Assembly (NCBI GenBank): GCA_019428955.1
Contig: JAHYJF010000084.1
Span: 1-12,412 of the forward strand
Direction of reading: 5' to 3'
Source of the DNA: Burkholderiaceae bacterium
Lineage (GTDB): Bacteria > Pseudomonadota > Gammaproteobacteria > Burkholderiales > Burkholderiaceae_E
Length of the DNA stretch: 12,412 nt
Of this stretch, positions 1 to 6,795 are shown in pieces. The position numbers and the translations under genes were made by a program. The notes beneath the pieces were generated by a model. That model did no database searches. It worked only from the letters and a program-made list of their open reading frames with translations, and was not told the DNA's origin. Positions within the stretch are counted from its first letter, which is position 1, and the number at the start of each line of letters is the position of its first letter.

Positions 1-2
1 AG

Positions 3-680
3 CTGCTGAAAGGTGTCGACCCCGGCAAGGACCAGAGCTACTTCCTGCACCGCCTCAATCAGGAGCAACTGGTGCGCACGCTCTTCCCGGTGGGGGAATT
101 GCACAAGCGCGAAGTCCGCGAGATCGCCGCGCGCATTGGCCTGCACAACGCCGCCAAGAAGGACTCGACCGGGATTTGTTTCATCGGCGAGCGGCCGTTT
201 CGGGCCTTTCTCAATCGCTATCTGCCGACCACCCCGGGTCCGATCGTCACACCCGAGGGACGGGTGCTGGGTGAGCACGTTGGCCTGGCTTTCTACACCC
301 TGGGCCAGCGCAAGGGCATCGGCATCGGGGGCGTGCGCGGTGGCGACGGCGAGGCCTGGTACGTGGCGCGCAAGGAGATGGCCAGCAACACGCTGCGGGT
401 GGTGCAGGGTCACGATCATCCCTGGCTGCTGACCAATGACCTCGCGGCGCTCGACGCCCACTGGGTTGCAGGACGCCCGCCCGCCGATTCTGATTCGGGA
501 CTCACGGCCAAGACCCGCTACCGGCAGAGCGCCGCCGCCTGCTCGATCGCCAGCGAGAGCGACCAATCGTTCCGGCTGCATTTCGCGCAGCCGCAGTGGG
601 CGGTTACGCCGGGACAAAGCGCGGTGCTCTATCGCGGTGAGGTCTGCCTCGGGGGCGGGATCATCGGCGCAGCGCGTTGA
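3..680 (+). CDS. mnmA: tRNA-specific 2-thiouridylase MnmA (C-terminal part, 5' end outside window)
   Basis: MnmA uses ATP and a persulfide relayed by sulfur carriers to make 2-thiouridine at wobble position 34 of tRNA Lys, Glu and Gln in the cytoplasm. The reading frame is open from base 3, so the gene starts upstream; the GTG at 72 lies inside the protein. The visible part has the KDQSYFLH block, FPVGELHK, then DSTGICFIGER, whose cysteine (codon 177-179) matches the second catalytic cysteine of the family (Cys199 in E. coli). The GLAFYTLGQRKG-type motif and the C-terminal beta-barrel ending in TPGQSAVLYRGEVCLGGG follow. The adenylation domain and first catalytic cysteine lie outside the window. 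The 3' end is intact with a normal TGA. It converges on the GST gene with 52 bases between them. Identity is secure from near-continuous similarity to the E. coli protein as I remember it. Confidence 0.97.
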   Translation: MLKGVDPGKDQSYFLHRLNQEQLVRTLFPVGELHKREVREIAARIGLHNAAKKDSTGICFIGERPFRAFLNRYLPTTPGPIVTPEGRVLGEHVGLAFYTLGQRKGIGIGGVRGGDGEAWYVARKEMASNTLRVVQGHDHPWLLTNDLAALDAHWVAGRPPADSDSGLTAKTRYRQSAAACSIASESDQSFRLHFAQPQWAVTPGQSAVLYRGEVCLGGGIIGAAR

Positions 681-690
681 GCGCCGCTGA

Positions 691-702
691 CAGCTTCGGC
701 TG
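691..702. terminator. Possible small bidirectional stem-loop between mnmA and GST
   Basis: CAGC-TTCG-GCTG forms a 4-base-pair stem closed by a C(UUCG)G tetraloop on the plus strand, 10 bases after the mnmA stop and between two convergent genes. The stem is short and no T-run follows on either strand, so it is at best a weak or Rho-assisted termination or 3'-end-stabilising element. Confidence 0.3.
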
Positions 703-732
703 AATCCTGCCCACAACCCGCCGGGGAAACGC

Positions 733-1341
733 TCAGCAGGGGCGGGTAGCGGCGAACGAAGCCCGGGTATCGAGGCGCTCGACCAGACCGGCAAGGTTGG
801 GATAGTCGATACGCCAGCGCCACTCGGGGAAACGGAAATCTATCCAGCTCAGCGCACAGCCGGTGGCAATGTCGGCCAGTGAATAACCGTCCTCGCAGCA
901 CCAGGCGTTGTCGCCGAGCCCTTTGGACATGGCTTTGAGCGCTGCGTCGACCTTGCCCCTCTGGCGGGCGACCCATTTGGCACTGCGCTCGTGTTCCTCG
1001 CGCCGGGTGAACTCGATGCGGATCAGAATCGCGGCATCGGTCAGGCCATCGGCAAGCGCCTCCCAGCACTTGACCGCGGTCCGCGCCCGGCCGCTGGGTG
1101 GGATCAGCCGGTGCAAGGGAGTGAGGTTGTCGAGGTACTCGACAATCACCCTGGAGTCGAACAGCGCGCCGCCATCTTCCATGATCAGGCACGGCACCTT
1201 GCCGAGCGGATTGAACTCGGTAATGCGGCTGTCGCTGGCCCAGACGTCCTCGCCGACGAATTCGTAGTCGATCTTCTTCTCAGCCATTACTACGCGAACC
1301 TTGCGCGCATAGGGGCTGGCGAGTGAGGCGATCAGTTTCAT
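733..1341 (-). CDS. Glutathione S-transferase family protein, YibF-like
   Basis: A 202-residue protein, the same length as E. coli YibF and collinear with it, so a YibF-type GST. The N-terminal thioredoxin fold (about 1-75) starts MKLIASLASPYARKV. Ser9 sits at the usual glutathione-activating position, GKVP with cis-Pro50 follows, and FDS (62-63) is the glutathione gamma-glutamyl contact. The all-helical domain (about 85-200) contains EALADG and SLADIAT motifs. The substrate is unknown for this subgroup; binding of glutathione or related thiols is inferred from the family. The ATG at 1341 was chosen over an in-frame extension to 1452 because family proteins begin exactly at MKL and the extension runs into the purB coding region. 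It converges on mnmA and diverges from purB. The role is not specified by context. Confidence 0.9.
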   Translation of the reverse strand: MKLIASLASPYARKVRVVMAEKKIDYEFVGEDVWASDSRITEFNPLGKVPCLIMEDGGALFDSRVIVEYLDNLTPLHRLIPPSGRARTAVKCWEALADGLTDAAILIRIEFTRREEHERSAKWVARQRGKVDAALKAMSKGLGDNAWCCEDGYSLADIATGCALSWIDFRFPEWRWRIDYPNLAGLVERLDTRASFAATRPC

Positions 1342-1450
1342 GGGCGGCATCCGGAATTTTTGGCAGTATAGTTGCATTATGCGGGTCACCGGCGAAGCCA
1401 TGCCGGCATTCATACCCTTATCCAATCTCCTCCGGCGCACTCCACCAACC
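1342..1450. promoter_or_regulatory. Divergent promoter region between GST and purB
   Basis: A 109-base gap between divergent genes with a local AT-rich notch near 1355-1380. On the plus strand TATAGT (1367-1372) and CATTAT (1375-1380) resemble -10 boxes. On the minus strand TATACT (1370-1365) and CATAAT (1381-1376) do so. None has a good -35 at standard spacing. No Shine-Dalgarno sequence is evident before either ATG. Assignment of individual promoters is inference. Confidence 0.4.
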
Positions 1451-2815
1451 ATGCCAGCCTCCGAACTTGTTGCCCTTTCGCCCCTCGATGGCCGCTACGC
1501 CGGCCGGATGGACTCGTTGCGCGGCCTGCTCAGTGAAACCGGCCTGATGCGGGCGCGGGTGCGCGTCGAAATAGAGTGGCTCATCGCCCTGAGCGACGCC
1601 GGCCTGGCCGAATTGCCCCCGTTGCCGGGCAACGCCCGCGAGTTCCTGCGCACCCTGGCGGTCGATTTCAGCGCGCCACAGGCGGCTCGGATCAAGGAGA
1701 TCGAACGCGTCACCAATCACGACGTCAAGGCGGTCGAGTATTTTCTCAAGGAAGCCGTTGCCGACAACGCCGAACTCGCCGGCGCCAGCGAATTCATCCA
1801 CTTCGGCTGTACCTCGGAGGACATCAACAACGGCGCCTATGCCCTGATGATCGGGGAAGCGCGTTCGCGCTCGCTGCGTCCGGCGCTCGCTGCGCTGGTG
1901 AGCCGGCTGCGCACGCTGGCCCACCGCCACGCCGGCGTCCCGATGCTCTCGCGCACCCATGGCCAGACCGCCTCGCCGACGACGCTGGGCAAGGAATTCG
2001 CCAACGTGCTCGCGCGTCTTGAGCGGGCCGTGGCCAACTTCGATCGGGTCGAACTGCTGGCCAAGATGAACGGTGCGGTGGGTAATTACAACGCCCACCT
2101 GATGGCGGCTCCCGAAATCGACTGGGAGGCGCTCGCCCGGAGCTTCGTCGAATCGCTCGGGTTGAAGTTCAACCCCTACACGATCCAGATCGAGCCACAC
2201 GACTACATGGCCGAGCTGTTCGACGCTATCGCGCGCATCAATACGATCCTGATCGATCTCGACCGCGACCTCTGGGGCTACGTGTCGCTGGGCTATTTCC
2301 GCCAGAGGCTCAAGGCGGGCGAGGTCGGGTCGTCGACCATGCCGCACAAGGTCAACCCGATCGACTTCGAGAACTCGGAGGGCAACCTCGGGGTCGCCAA
2401 CGCGCTGTTGCGGCACTTTTCGGAGAAATTGCCGGTTTCACGCTGGCAGCGTGACCTGACCGACTCGACCGTATTGCGCAATATCGGCGTCGCGCTGGGC
2501 CATGCCCTGCTGGGTTGGGACAGCTGTGTCAGGGGCCTGGACAAGCTCGAGCTCGACCAGGAACGAATCGCCGCCGACCTTGACGCCGCCTGGGAGGTGT
2601 TGGCCGAGCCGATCCAGACCGTGATGCGCCGCTACAGCGTCGCCAATCCTTACGAACAGCTCAAGGAGCTCACCCGGGGCCGGCGGATCACAGCTGCCGA
2701 TCTGGCCGCTTTCATCGAGAAGCTGGAAATTCCAGCCCCGGCCAAGGCCCGGCTCCTGGCGCTGACGCCAGCCGGATACACCGGTAAGGCAGCCGAACTG
2801 GCAAGCCGAATCTGA
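1451..2815 (+). CDS. purB: Adenylosuccinate lyase
   Basis: PurB catalyses two fumarate-releasing steps of purine synthesis: SAICAR to AICAR, and adenylosuccinate to AMP. It is a cytoplasmic homotetramer of the fumarase/aspartase superfamily. The 454-residue product is close to the 456 of E. coli and collinear with it. Visible motifs are SPLDGRY at the N terminus, TNHDVKAVEYF (88-98), TSEDINN (121-127), SRTHGQ with the catalytic base His170, and the superfamily signature GSSTMPHKVNP (293-303) containing the flexible-loop catalytic serine. ELTRGR lies near the C terminus. The ATG at 1451 fits family N termini. In-frame ATGs at 1400 and 1340 would add residues not found in homologues, but none of the candidates has a clear Shine-Dalgarno sequence. 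The gene appears monocistronic, flanked by a divergent GST and a following MarR gene with its own promoter. Confidence 0.97.
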   Translation: MPASELVALSPLDGRYAGRMDSLRGLLSETGLMRARVRVEIEWLIALSDAGLAELPPLPGNAREFLRTLAVDFSAPQAARIKEIERVTNHDVKAVEYFLKEAVADNAELAGASEFIHFGCTSEDINNGAYALMIGEARSRSLRPALAALVSRLRTLAHRHAGVPMLSRTHGQTASPTTLGKEFANVLARLERAVANFDRVELLAKMNGAVGNYNAHLMAAPEIDWEALARSFVESLGLKFNPYTIQIEPHDYMAELFDAIARINTILIDLDRDLWGYVSLGYFRQRLKAGEVGSSTMPHKVNPIDFENSEGNLGVANALLRHFSEKLPVSRWQRDLTDSTVLRNIGVALGHALLGWDSCVRGLDKLELDQERIAADLDAAWEVLAEPIQTVMRRYSVANPYEQLKELTRGRRITAADLAAFIEKLEIPAPAKARLLALTPAGYTGKAAELASRI

Positions 2816-2840
2816 AGGCCGGGGACAGCTGCGCTCAGAT

Positions 2841-2896
2841 TAGAACCAACAGAGAAATATAATCAATAATTAATAGAAATATGTACAATCTGCCTT
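2841..2896 (+). promoter_or_regulatory. AT-rich promoter and possible operator of the MarR gene
   Basis: Bases 2841-2890 contain only about 11 G or C in 50, against a strongly GC-rich background. TACAAT (2884-2889) is a good -10 match, with no clear -35 at 17 bases. The octamer AGAAATAT occurs twice as a direct repeat, 2853-2860 and 2875-2882, exactly 22 bases apart. The second copy ends one base before the -10 box. A repressor bound to these copies would overlap RNA polymerase. MarR proteins often autoregulate, but that this one binds here is inference. Confidence 0.5.
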
Positions 2897-3385
2897 ATGG
2901 TCAGCTACCTGGGGAAACTTCGGAGCATGCGCACCGTTCGCCTCTTGGCGGAATGTTTCCAGGCGTTCGAGACGGTGTCGCGCCGGGACATTCGGAGCAT
3001 GGGCCTGACCCCGCCGCAATTCGACGTCATCGCCACGCTCGGCAATACGCCCGGCCTGAATTTCCGCCAGCTCGGTGAAAATACGCTGATCACCAAGGGC
3101 ACCCTGACCGGGGTGGTCGAAAGGCTGGAACGCGATGGTCTGGTTCGGCGCACGCCCGGCAAGCACGATCGGCGCACTGCCATAGTCAGCCTTACCGAGC
3201 GCGGCGAAGAGATGTTCGAGCGCTACTTCCTGCCCCACGTGGCGATCATTGATTCGGCCTTCAAGGGGTTTTCCAACCAGGACTTCGACGCCGTCCAGGC
3301 CAAATTGCTGCGCATTAGAGATCGCTTTCGCGCGATGCGCGGCCGCCGCGGCGCACTGCCGACGGAATATTCGGACCAGGCCTGA
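2897..3385 (+). CDS. MarR-family winged-helix transcriptional regulator
   Basis: A 162-residue protein with the MarR layout: N-terminal dimerisation helix (about 5-32), the LTPPQFDVIATL helix (37-48), and a winged helix-turn-helix with recognition helix around TKGTLTGVVERLERDGLV (66-83). The wing is GKHDRRTAIVSLTERG, whose Asp-Arg-Arg-x4-5-Leu-Thr pattern (91-100) is the family hallmark, and C-terminal dimer helices follow. It probably acts as a dimeric, ligand- or redox-responsive repressor; the signal is unknown. Cys20 in the first helix is the only cysteine. Start choice is uncertain. ATG 2897 has no Shine-Dalgarno sequence and lies about 7 bases after a -10 box, so it would be leaderless. 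ATG 2927 is in frame, has a GGAG very close upstream and would give 152 residues. No target gene is evident: purB lies upstream on the same strand and secF converges from the other side. Confidence 0.9.
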   Translation: MVSYLGKLRSMRTVRLLAECFQAFETVSRRDIRSMGLTPPQFDVIATLGNTPGLNFRQLGENTLITKGTLTGVVERLERDGLVRRTPGKHDRRTAIVSLTERGEEMFERYFLPHVAIIDSAFKGFSNQDFDAVQAKLLRIRDRFRAMRGRRGALPTEYSDQA

Positions 3386-3415
3386 ACCCTGGCCCCCGCC
3401 GTGCACCCGTTCAGG
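3381..3415. terminator. Inverted repeat spanning the convergent MarR and secF stop codons
   Basis: CCTGAAC (3381-3387) and GTTCAGG (3409-3415) are perfect 7-base inverted repeats that include both stop codons, separated by a 21-base GC-rich loop. The two genes end only 25 bases apart. There is no T-tract, so a classical intrinsic terminator is not supported; it could act as a shared 3'-end structure. Confidence 0.25.
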
Positions 3416-4346
3416 GCAGTTCCGGCTGCCCGTCGTTCTTCTTCGGCGGCTTGACCAGATCCTCGCGGGTGACGCCGAGCCGTAGCGCCACGGCGGCGGC
3501 GACGAACACCGAGGAATAGATCCCGAACAAAATGCCGATCGTCAGGGCCAGCGCGAAGTAATAGAGCGTCGGGCCGCCGAAGATCAGCATCGAGAGCACC
3601 ATGATCTGGGTCGAACCGTGGGTGATGATGGTGCGTGAGATGGTGGCGGTGATGGCGCTGTCGATGACCTCGACCGTGGAGGCGCGCCGCATCTTGCGGA
3701 AGTTCTCCCGGATCCGGTCGAAGATGACCACCGACTCGTTGACCGAGTAGCCGAGCACCGCCAGCACTGCCGCCAGCACCGAAAGCGAGAATTCCCACTG
3801 GAACGCCGCGAAGAAGCCGAGGATAATCACCACGTCGTGGAGGTTGGCGACGATCGCCGCGACCGCGAATTTCCATTCGAAGCGGATCGCCAGGTAGATC
3901 ATGATGCCGACCACCACGAAGAGCAGCGCCAGCGCCCCGTTCTCGGCAAGCTCGCGGCCGATCTGCGGTCCGACGAATTCGACCCGGCGCAATTCGACCG
4001 AGTTGTTGTCGTCCTTCAGGGCCTTCATTACCCGTTCGCTTTGTTGCGCCGAGGTTTCGTTGCCCCGCAGCGGCAGGCGAATGATGACGTCGCGCGAGGT
4101 GCCGAAGGTCTGCACCTGGACGTCACCGTAGTCGAGGCTGTCGACTGCTGCTCGGATGTGGCTGACTTCGGCAGATTGCGGATACGCGACCTCGACCACC
4201 GTGCCCCCGGTGAATTCGACCGAGAGGTGCAGGCCGCGCACTGCCAGGAACGCTACTGCCGCGACGAACATCAGCACCGAGGCGACGTTGAAGAGCGTCG
4301 CATGGCGCATGAAGGGGATGACGCGCCGAATCCTGAAAAATTCCAT
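3411..4346 (-). CDS. secF: Protein translocase subunit SecF
   Basis: SecF pairs with SecD in the inner membrane and uses the proton gradient to help pull preproteins through SecYEG on the periplasmic side. The 311 residues give the usual plan: TM1 (about 17-37), a periplasmic domain opening with LSVEFTGGT (41-49), the VEFVGPQIGREL block (122-133), then five C-terminal TM segments. GYSVNESVVIFDRIRENFR (199-217) is the conserved TM4 region with the Asp-Arg pair (210-211) implicated in proton coupling. The C-terminal tail is short and hydrophilic (lysine- and proline-rich). AGGAAA (4356-4351) is a good ribosome site for the ATG at 4346. The gene follows secD by 31 bases and closes the operon. 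Identity is certain from motifs and context. Confidence 0.97.
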   Translation of the reverse strand: MEFFRIRRVIPFMRHATLFNVASVLMFVAAVAFLAVRGLHLSVEFTGGTVVEVAYPQSAEVSHIRAAVDSLDYGDVQVQTFGTSRDVIIRLPLRGNETSAQQSERVMKALKDDNNSVELRRVEFVGPQIGRELAENGALALLFVVVGIMIYLAIRFEWKFAVAAIVANLHDVVIILGFFAAFQWEFSLSVLAAVLAVLGYSVNESVVIFDRIRENFRKMRRASTVEVIDSAITATISRTIITHGSTQIMVLSMLIFGGPTLYYFALALTIGILFGIYSSVFVAAAVALRLGVTREDLVKPPKKNDGQPELP

Positions 4347-4377
4347 GTCGTTTCCTAGTCAGATTCCGGGGCGGGGA

Positions 4378-6234
4378 TCAGGCCTGTGGTTTCCAGATCT
4401 GGCCGATGGCCAGCGACTCGATCTTCTTGCGCGAGCCGTACCAGAGGTTCACCAAGCCGCGGGAGAAGAACACTGCCGAGAACATCGAGGTGAGAATCCC
4501 CAGCACGTGAACCACGGCGAAGCCGCGCACCGGGCCCGAGCCGAAGGCGAGCAGCGCCAGGCCGGCGATCAGGGTGGTGATGTTGGAGTCGAGGATCGTC
4601 CCCCAGGCGCGTTCATAGCCGGTGGCGATGGCCAGCTGCGGTGTCGCACCGCCGCGCAATTCCTCGCGGATGCGCTCGTTGATCAGCACGTTGGAGTCGA
4701 TCGCCATGCCAAGGGTGAGCGCGATGGCGGCGATGCCCGGCAGGGTCAAGGTCGCCTGCAGCATCGAGAGCAGCCCGAAGAGCATCAGCACGTTGAACGA
4801 CAGCGCCAGGGTCGAGAACACGCCGAAGAGCACGTAGTAGAGCGACATCAAGATGCCGATCGTGGCGAAGCCGTAGATCGTGCTGCGGAAGCCCTTGCGG
4901 ATGTTGTCGGCGCCCAGGCTCGGGCCGATGGTTCGTTCCTCGATGATCTCCATCGGCGCGGCCAGCGAGCCGGCGCGCAGCAGCAGCGCGGTGTCGGCCG
5001 CTTCCTCGGTGGTCATCCGGCCCGAGATCTGCACCCGGCCGCCGCCGATTTCGCTGCGAATGACCGGTGCCGTGACGACCTCGCCCTTGCCTTTCTCGAT
5101 CAGCAGGATCGCCATGCGCTTGCCGATGTTCACGCGGGTGACGTCGCGGAAGACCCGAGCCCCCTTGGCGTCGAGCGCCAGTTGCACTACCGGCTCCTGG
5201 GTCTGGGGGTCAAAGCCGGGCTGGGCGTCGTTGAGGTTCTCGCCGGTGAGGATCACCTGCTTGCGGATGAACAGCGGGCCGCCGCCGCGCTCGACGTAGC
5301 GTTCGCAGCCGAAAGGCACCGCGCCCGCGGTGATGGCCGCCTGCTCCTCGGGAGCTTCGCAGACCATCCGCACCTCGAGGGTGGCGGTGCGCCCGAGGAT
5401 GTTCTTGGCCTTGGCCGTGTCCTGCACGCCGGGCAGTTGCACCACCACCCGATCAAGGCCCTGCTGCAGGATTACCGGTTCGGAGACGCCCAGTTCGTTG
5501 ATCCGATTCTTGAGCGTGGTGATGTTCTGGTGCAGCCAGCTTTGCTGCAGGTTGGATTCGGCCGCCGGCTGGAACGACGCCGTGATCTTCGGGTCGCTTC
5601 CCTCCGGGGAATCGGCGAGGGCCAGGTCAGGAACGTTGCTGGTGATCACCTGGCGGGCGCTGTCGCGGGCGGCGGCGTCACGAAAGGAGATCGAAAAGGT
5701 CGCGCCGCTGCGATCGATGCCGGCATGACGGATGTTCTTGTCGCGCAACAGGGTGCGGACGTCGGCTGCGGTCGAGTCGAGCCGCTTGCTCATCGCGGTC
5801 TTCATGTCGACCTCGAGCAGGAAATGCACGCCGCCGCGCAGGTCGAGTCCGAGGTACATCGGCAGGGCTCCGAGCTTGGTCAGCCAGGCCGGCGAGTTGG
5901 ACATCAGGTTGAGCGCCACGATCCAGGTCGGATCGGTGGGGTCGGGATTCAGGCTCCGGCTGATCGCGTCCTTGGCGCGCAACTGGGTGTCGGGGTCGGC
6001 GAAGCGGGCCTTGACCGAATTCTGGTTGGCGAACATCCCGGTCCAGGTTATGCCTTCGGCCTTGAGTGCGGACTCGAGGCGCGCGGGCATGCCCGGATCC
6101 ATCTTGACGGTCGCCTTGCCGCTCGATACCTGGACCGCAGGCGCTTCGCCGAAAAAGTTCGGCAGGGTGAAGAACAGGCTCATGACCAAGGCGAACGCAA
6201 TGGTCACGTACTTCCAGATGGGATAGCGGTTCAT
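4378..6234 (-). CDS. secD: Protein translocase subunit SecD
   Basis: SecD is the larger partner of SecF. Its periplasmic head captures emerging preprotein and the complex completes translocation using proton-motive force. At 618 residues it is the normal proteobacterial length (E. coli 615). Visible are an N-terminal membrane anchor (about 8-28, ending LPNFFGE) and the large periplasmic region with GLDLRGGVHFLLEVD (129-143), which is the P1 start conserved in all SecD. The C-terminal six-helix RND-type membrane domain holds GMAIDSNVLINERIREE (509-525) with the conserved Asp513. The ATG at 6234 matches family N termini (MNRYP-WKY), but I find no Shine-Dalgarno sequence upstream of it. It lies 104 bases after yajC, with a stem-loop in the gap, and 31 bases before secF. 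Confidence 0.97.
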   Translation of the reverse strand: MNRYPIWKYVTIAFALVMSLFFTLPNFFGEAPAVQVSSGKATVKMDPGMPARLESALKAEGITWTGMFANQNSVKARFADPDTQLRAKDAISRSLNPDPTDPTWIVALNLMSNSPAWLTKLGALPMYLGLDLRGGVHFLLEVDMKTAMSKRLDSTAADVRTLLRDKNIRHAGIDRSGATFSISFRDAAARDSARQVITSNVPDLALADSPEGSDPKITASFQPAAESNLQQSWLHQNITTLKNRINELGVSEPVILQQGLDRVVVQLPGVQDTAKAKNILGRTATLEVRMVCEAPEEQAAITAGAVPFGCERYVERGGGPLFIRKQVILTGENLNDAQPGFDPQTQEPVVQLALDAKGARVFRDVTRVNIGKRMAILLIEKGKGEVVTAPVIRSEIGGGRVQISGRMTTEEAADTALLLRAGSLAAPMEIIEERTIGPSLGADNIRKGFRSTIYGFATIGILMSLYYVLFGVFSTLALSFNVLMLFGLLSMLQATLTLPGIAAIALTLGMAIDSNVLINERIREELRGGATPQLAIATGYERAWGTILDSNITTLIAGLALLAFGSGPVRGFAVVHVLGILTSMFSAVFFSRGLVNLWYGSRKKIESLAIGQIWKPQA

Positions 6235-6302
6235 GCTGGCAAGCGCTCGGTTGGCGGAAGATGATCAGTGCGCTACGACCGCGGTAGGGCCGCGAGCGAA
6301 GC

Positions 6303-6327
6303 GGCAGCGCCCGGCGCGGGAGCTGCC
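6303..6327 (-). other. Stem-loop in the yajC-secD intercistronic gap
   Basis: GGCAGC (6303-6308) pairs with GCTGCC (6322-6327), and CCC (6310-6312) pairs with GGG (6318-6320) after a single mismatch, leaving a 5-base loop. The structure lies 11 bases downstream of the yajC stop, with about 68 bases left before the secD start. No T-run follows, so it is more likely an mRNA processing or stability element than a terminator. Confidence 0.4.
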
Positions 6328-6338
6328 CCGGGTATCGT

Positions 6339-6689
6339 TCAGATTGCCTTGATGGTTCCGTTGGGCAGCAGGGTCTGCACCGAGGCCTTCTGGAACTGCA
6401 TCTCGACCACGCCCTCGCCGCTCTTGGCGTCCGACACTCGCGCGACCTCGATCGTGACGTAGCTCTCGCCAATCTTGGTGACCTTGCCTACCAGCCCGCC
6501 GTTGGTGATCACTTCGTCGCCCTTCTTGAGCGAGCCGAGCATGGACTTGTGTTCCTTGGCGCGTTTCATCTGGGGCCTGATCATCAGGAACCAGAGCACC
6601 ACGAACATCAGGATGATCGGCAGGAAACCGAAGAGCTGCTCGGTGGTACCACCGCCCGCAGCCTGGGCATAAGCTGTTGAAATCAGCAC
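6339..6689 (-). CDS. yajC: Sec translocon accessory protein YajC
   Basis: YajC is a small inner-membrane protein that associates with SecDF and SecYEG. The 116 residues give one transmembrane segment (about 19-37, LFGFLPIILMFVVLWFLMIRP region). A cytoplasmic domain follows with QMKRAKEHKSML, KKGDEVITNGGLVGKV and an all-beta tail. The start is GTG at 6689, not ATG, and is supported by GAGGAG (6702-6697) seven bases upstream. The N-terminal STAYAQAAGG stretch is typical of the family. It has its own strong promoter immediately upstream (see separate entry) and heads the yajC-secD-secF unit, 106 bases after tgt. Confidence 0.96.
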   Translation of the reverse strand: MLISTAYAQAAGGGTTEQLFGFLPIILMFVVLWFLMIRPQMKRAKEHKSMLGSLKKGDEVITNGGLVGKVTKIGESYVTIEVARVSDAKSGEGVVEMQFQKASVQTLLPNGTIKAI

Positions 6690-6708
6690 GGATTTTCTCC
6701 TCGTTGAA

Positions 6709-6744
6709 GGGCGCGATTATAGCAACCGCGCTGTCCGACAGGGG
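6709..6744 (-). promoter_or_regulatory. Extended -10 promoter for yajC-secD-secF
   Basis: On the minus strand, TATAAT (6721-6716) is a perfect -10 hexamer preceded by TGC, giving the full TGnTATAAT extended -10. The -35 region at 17 bases (CCCCTG) is poor, as is common for extended -10 promoters. Transcription would start near 6709, giving a leader of about 20 bases that carries GAGGAG before the GTG of yajC. An 11-base palindrome CTGTC-C-GACAG (6731-6741) lies in the spacer. Confidence 0.7.
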
Positions 6745-6764
6745 TGCGGACTGGTTTGAAGGCC

Positions 6765-6794
6765 CGCCGCGCCCCCTGAACAGCCCCGGCGGCG
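6765..6794 (-). terminator. Weak stem-loop just after tgt
   Basis: CGCCGC (6765-6770) and GCGGCG (6789-6794) are inverted repeats beginning one base beyond the tgt stop codon, with an 18-base loop. No T-run follows. It may reduce readthrough from tgt into yajC, but the large loop makes it weak evidence. Confidence 0.25.
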
Positions 6795-6795
6795 T

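Noticed and set aside
1340..1450. Longer purB (ATG 1340 or 1400) and longer GST (ATG 1452) with overlapping 5' ends
   Set aside because: Both extensions lack similarity to family N termini and would overlap each other across the promoter region.
1418..2416. A 332-codon minus-strand frame opposite purB
   Set aside because: It is a shadow of purB with no motifs, and it would overlap the entire catalytic region of a certain gene.
4156..6264. A 702-codon open frame on the plus strand opposite secF/secD
   Set aside because: It is antisense to certain secD and the start of secF, rich in His/Asp/Arg/Gly as expected for the complementary frame of GC-rich genes, and has no recognisable domain or ribosome site.
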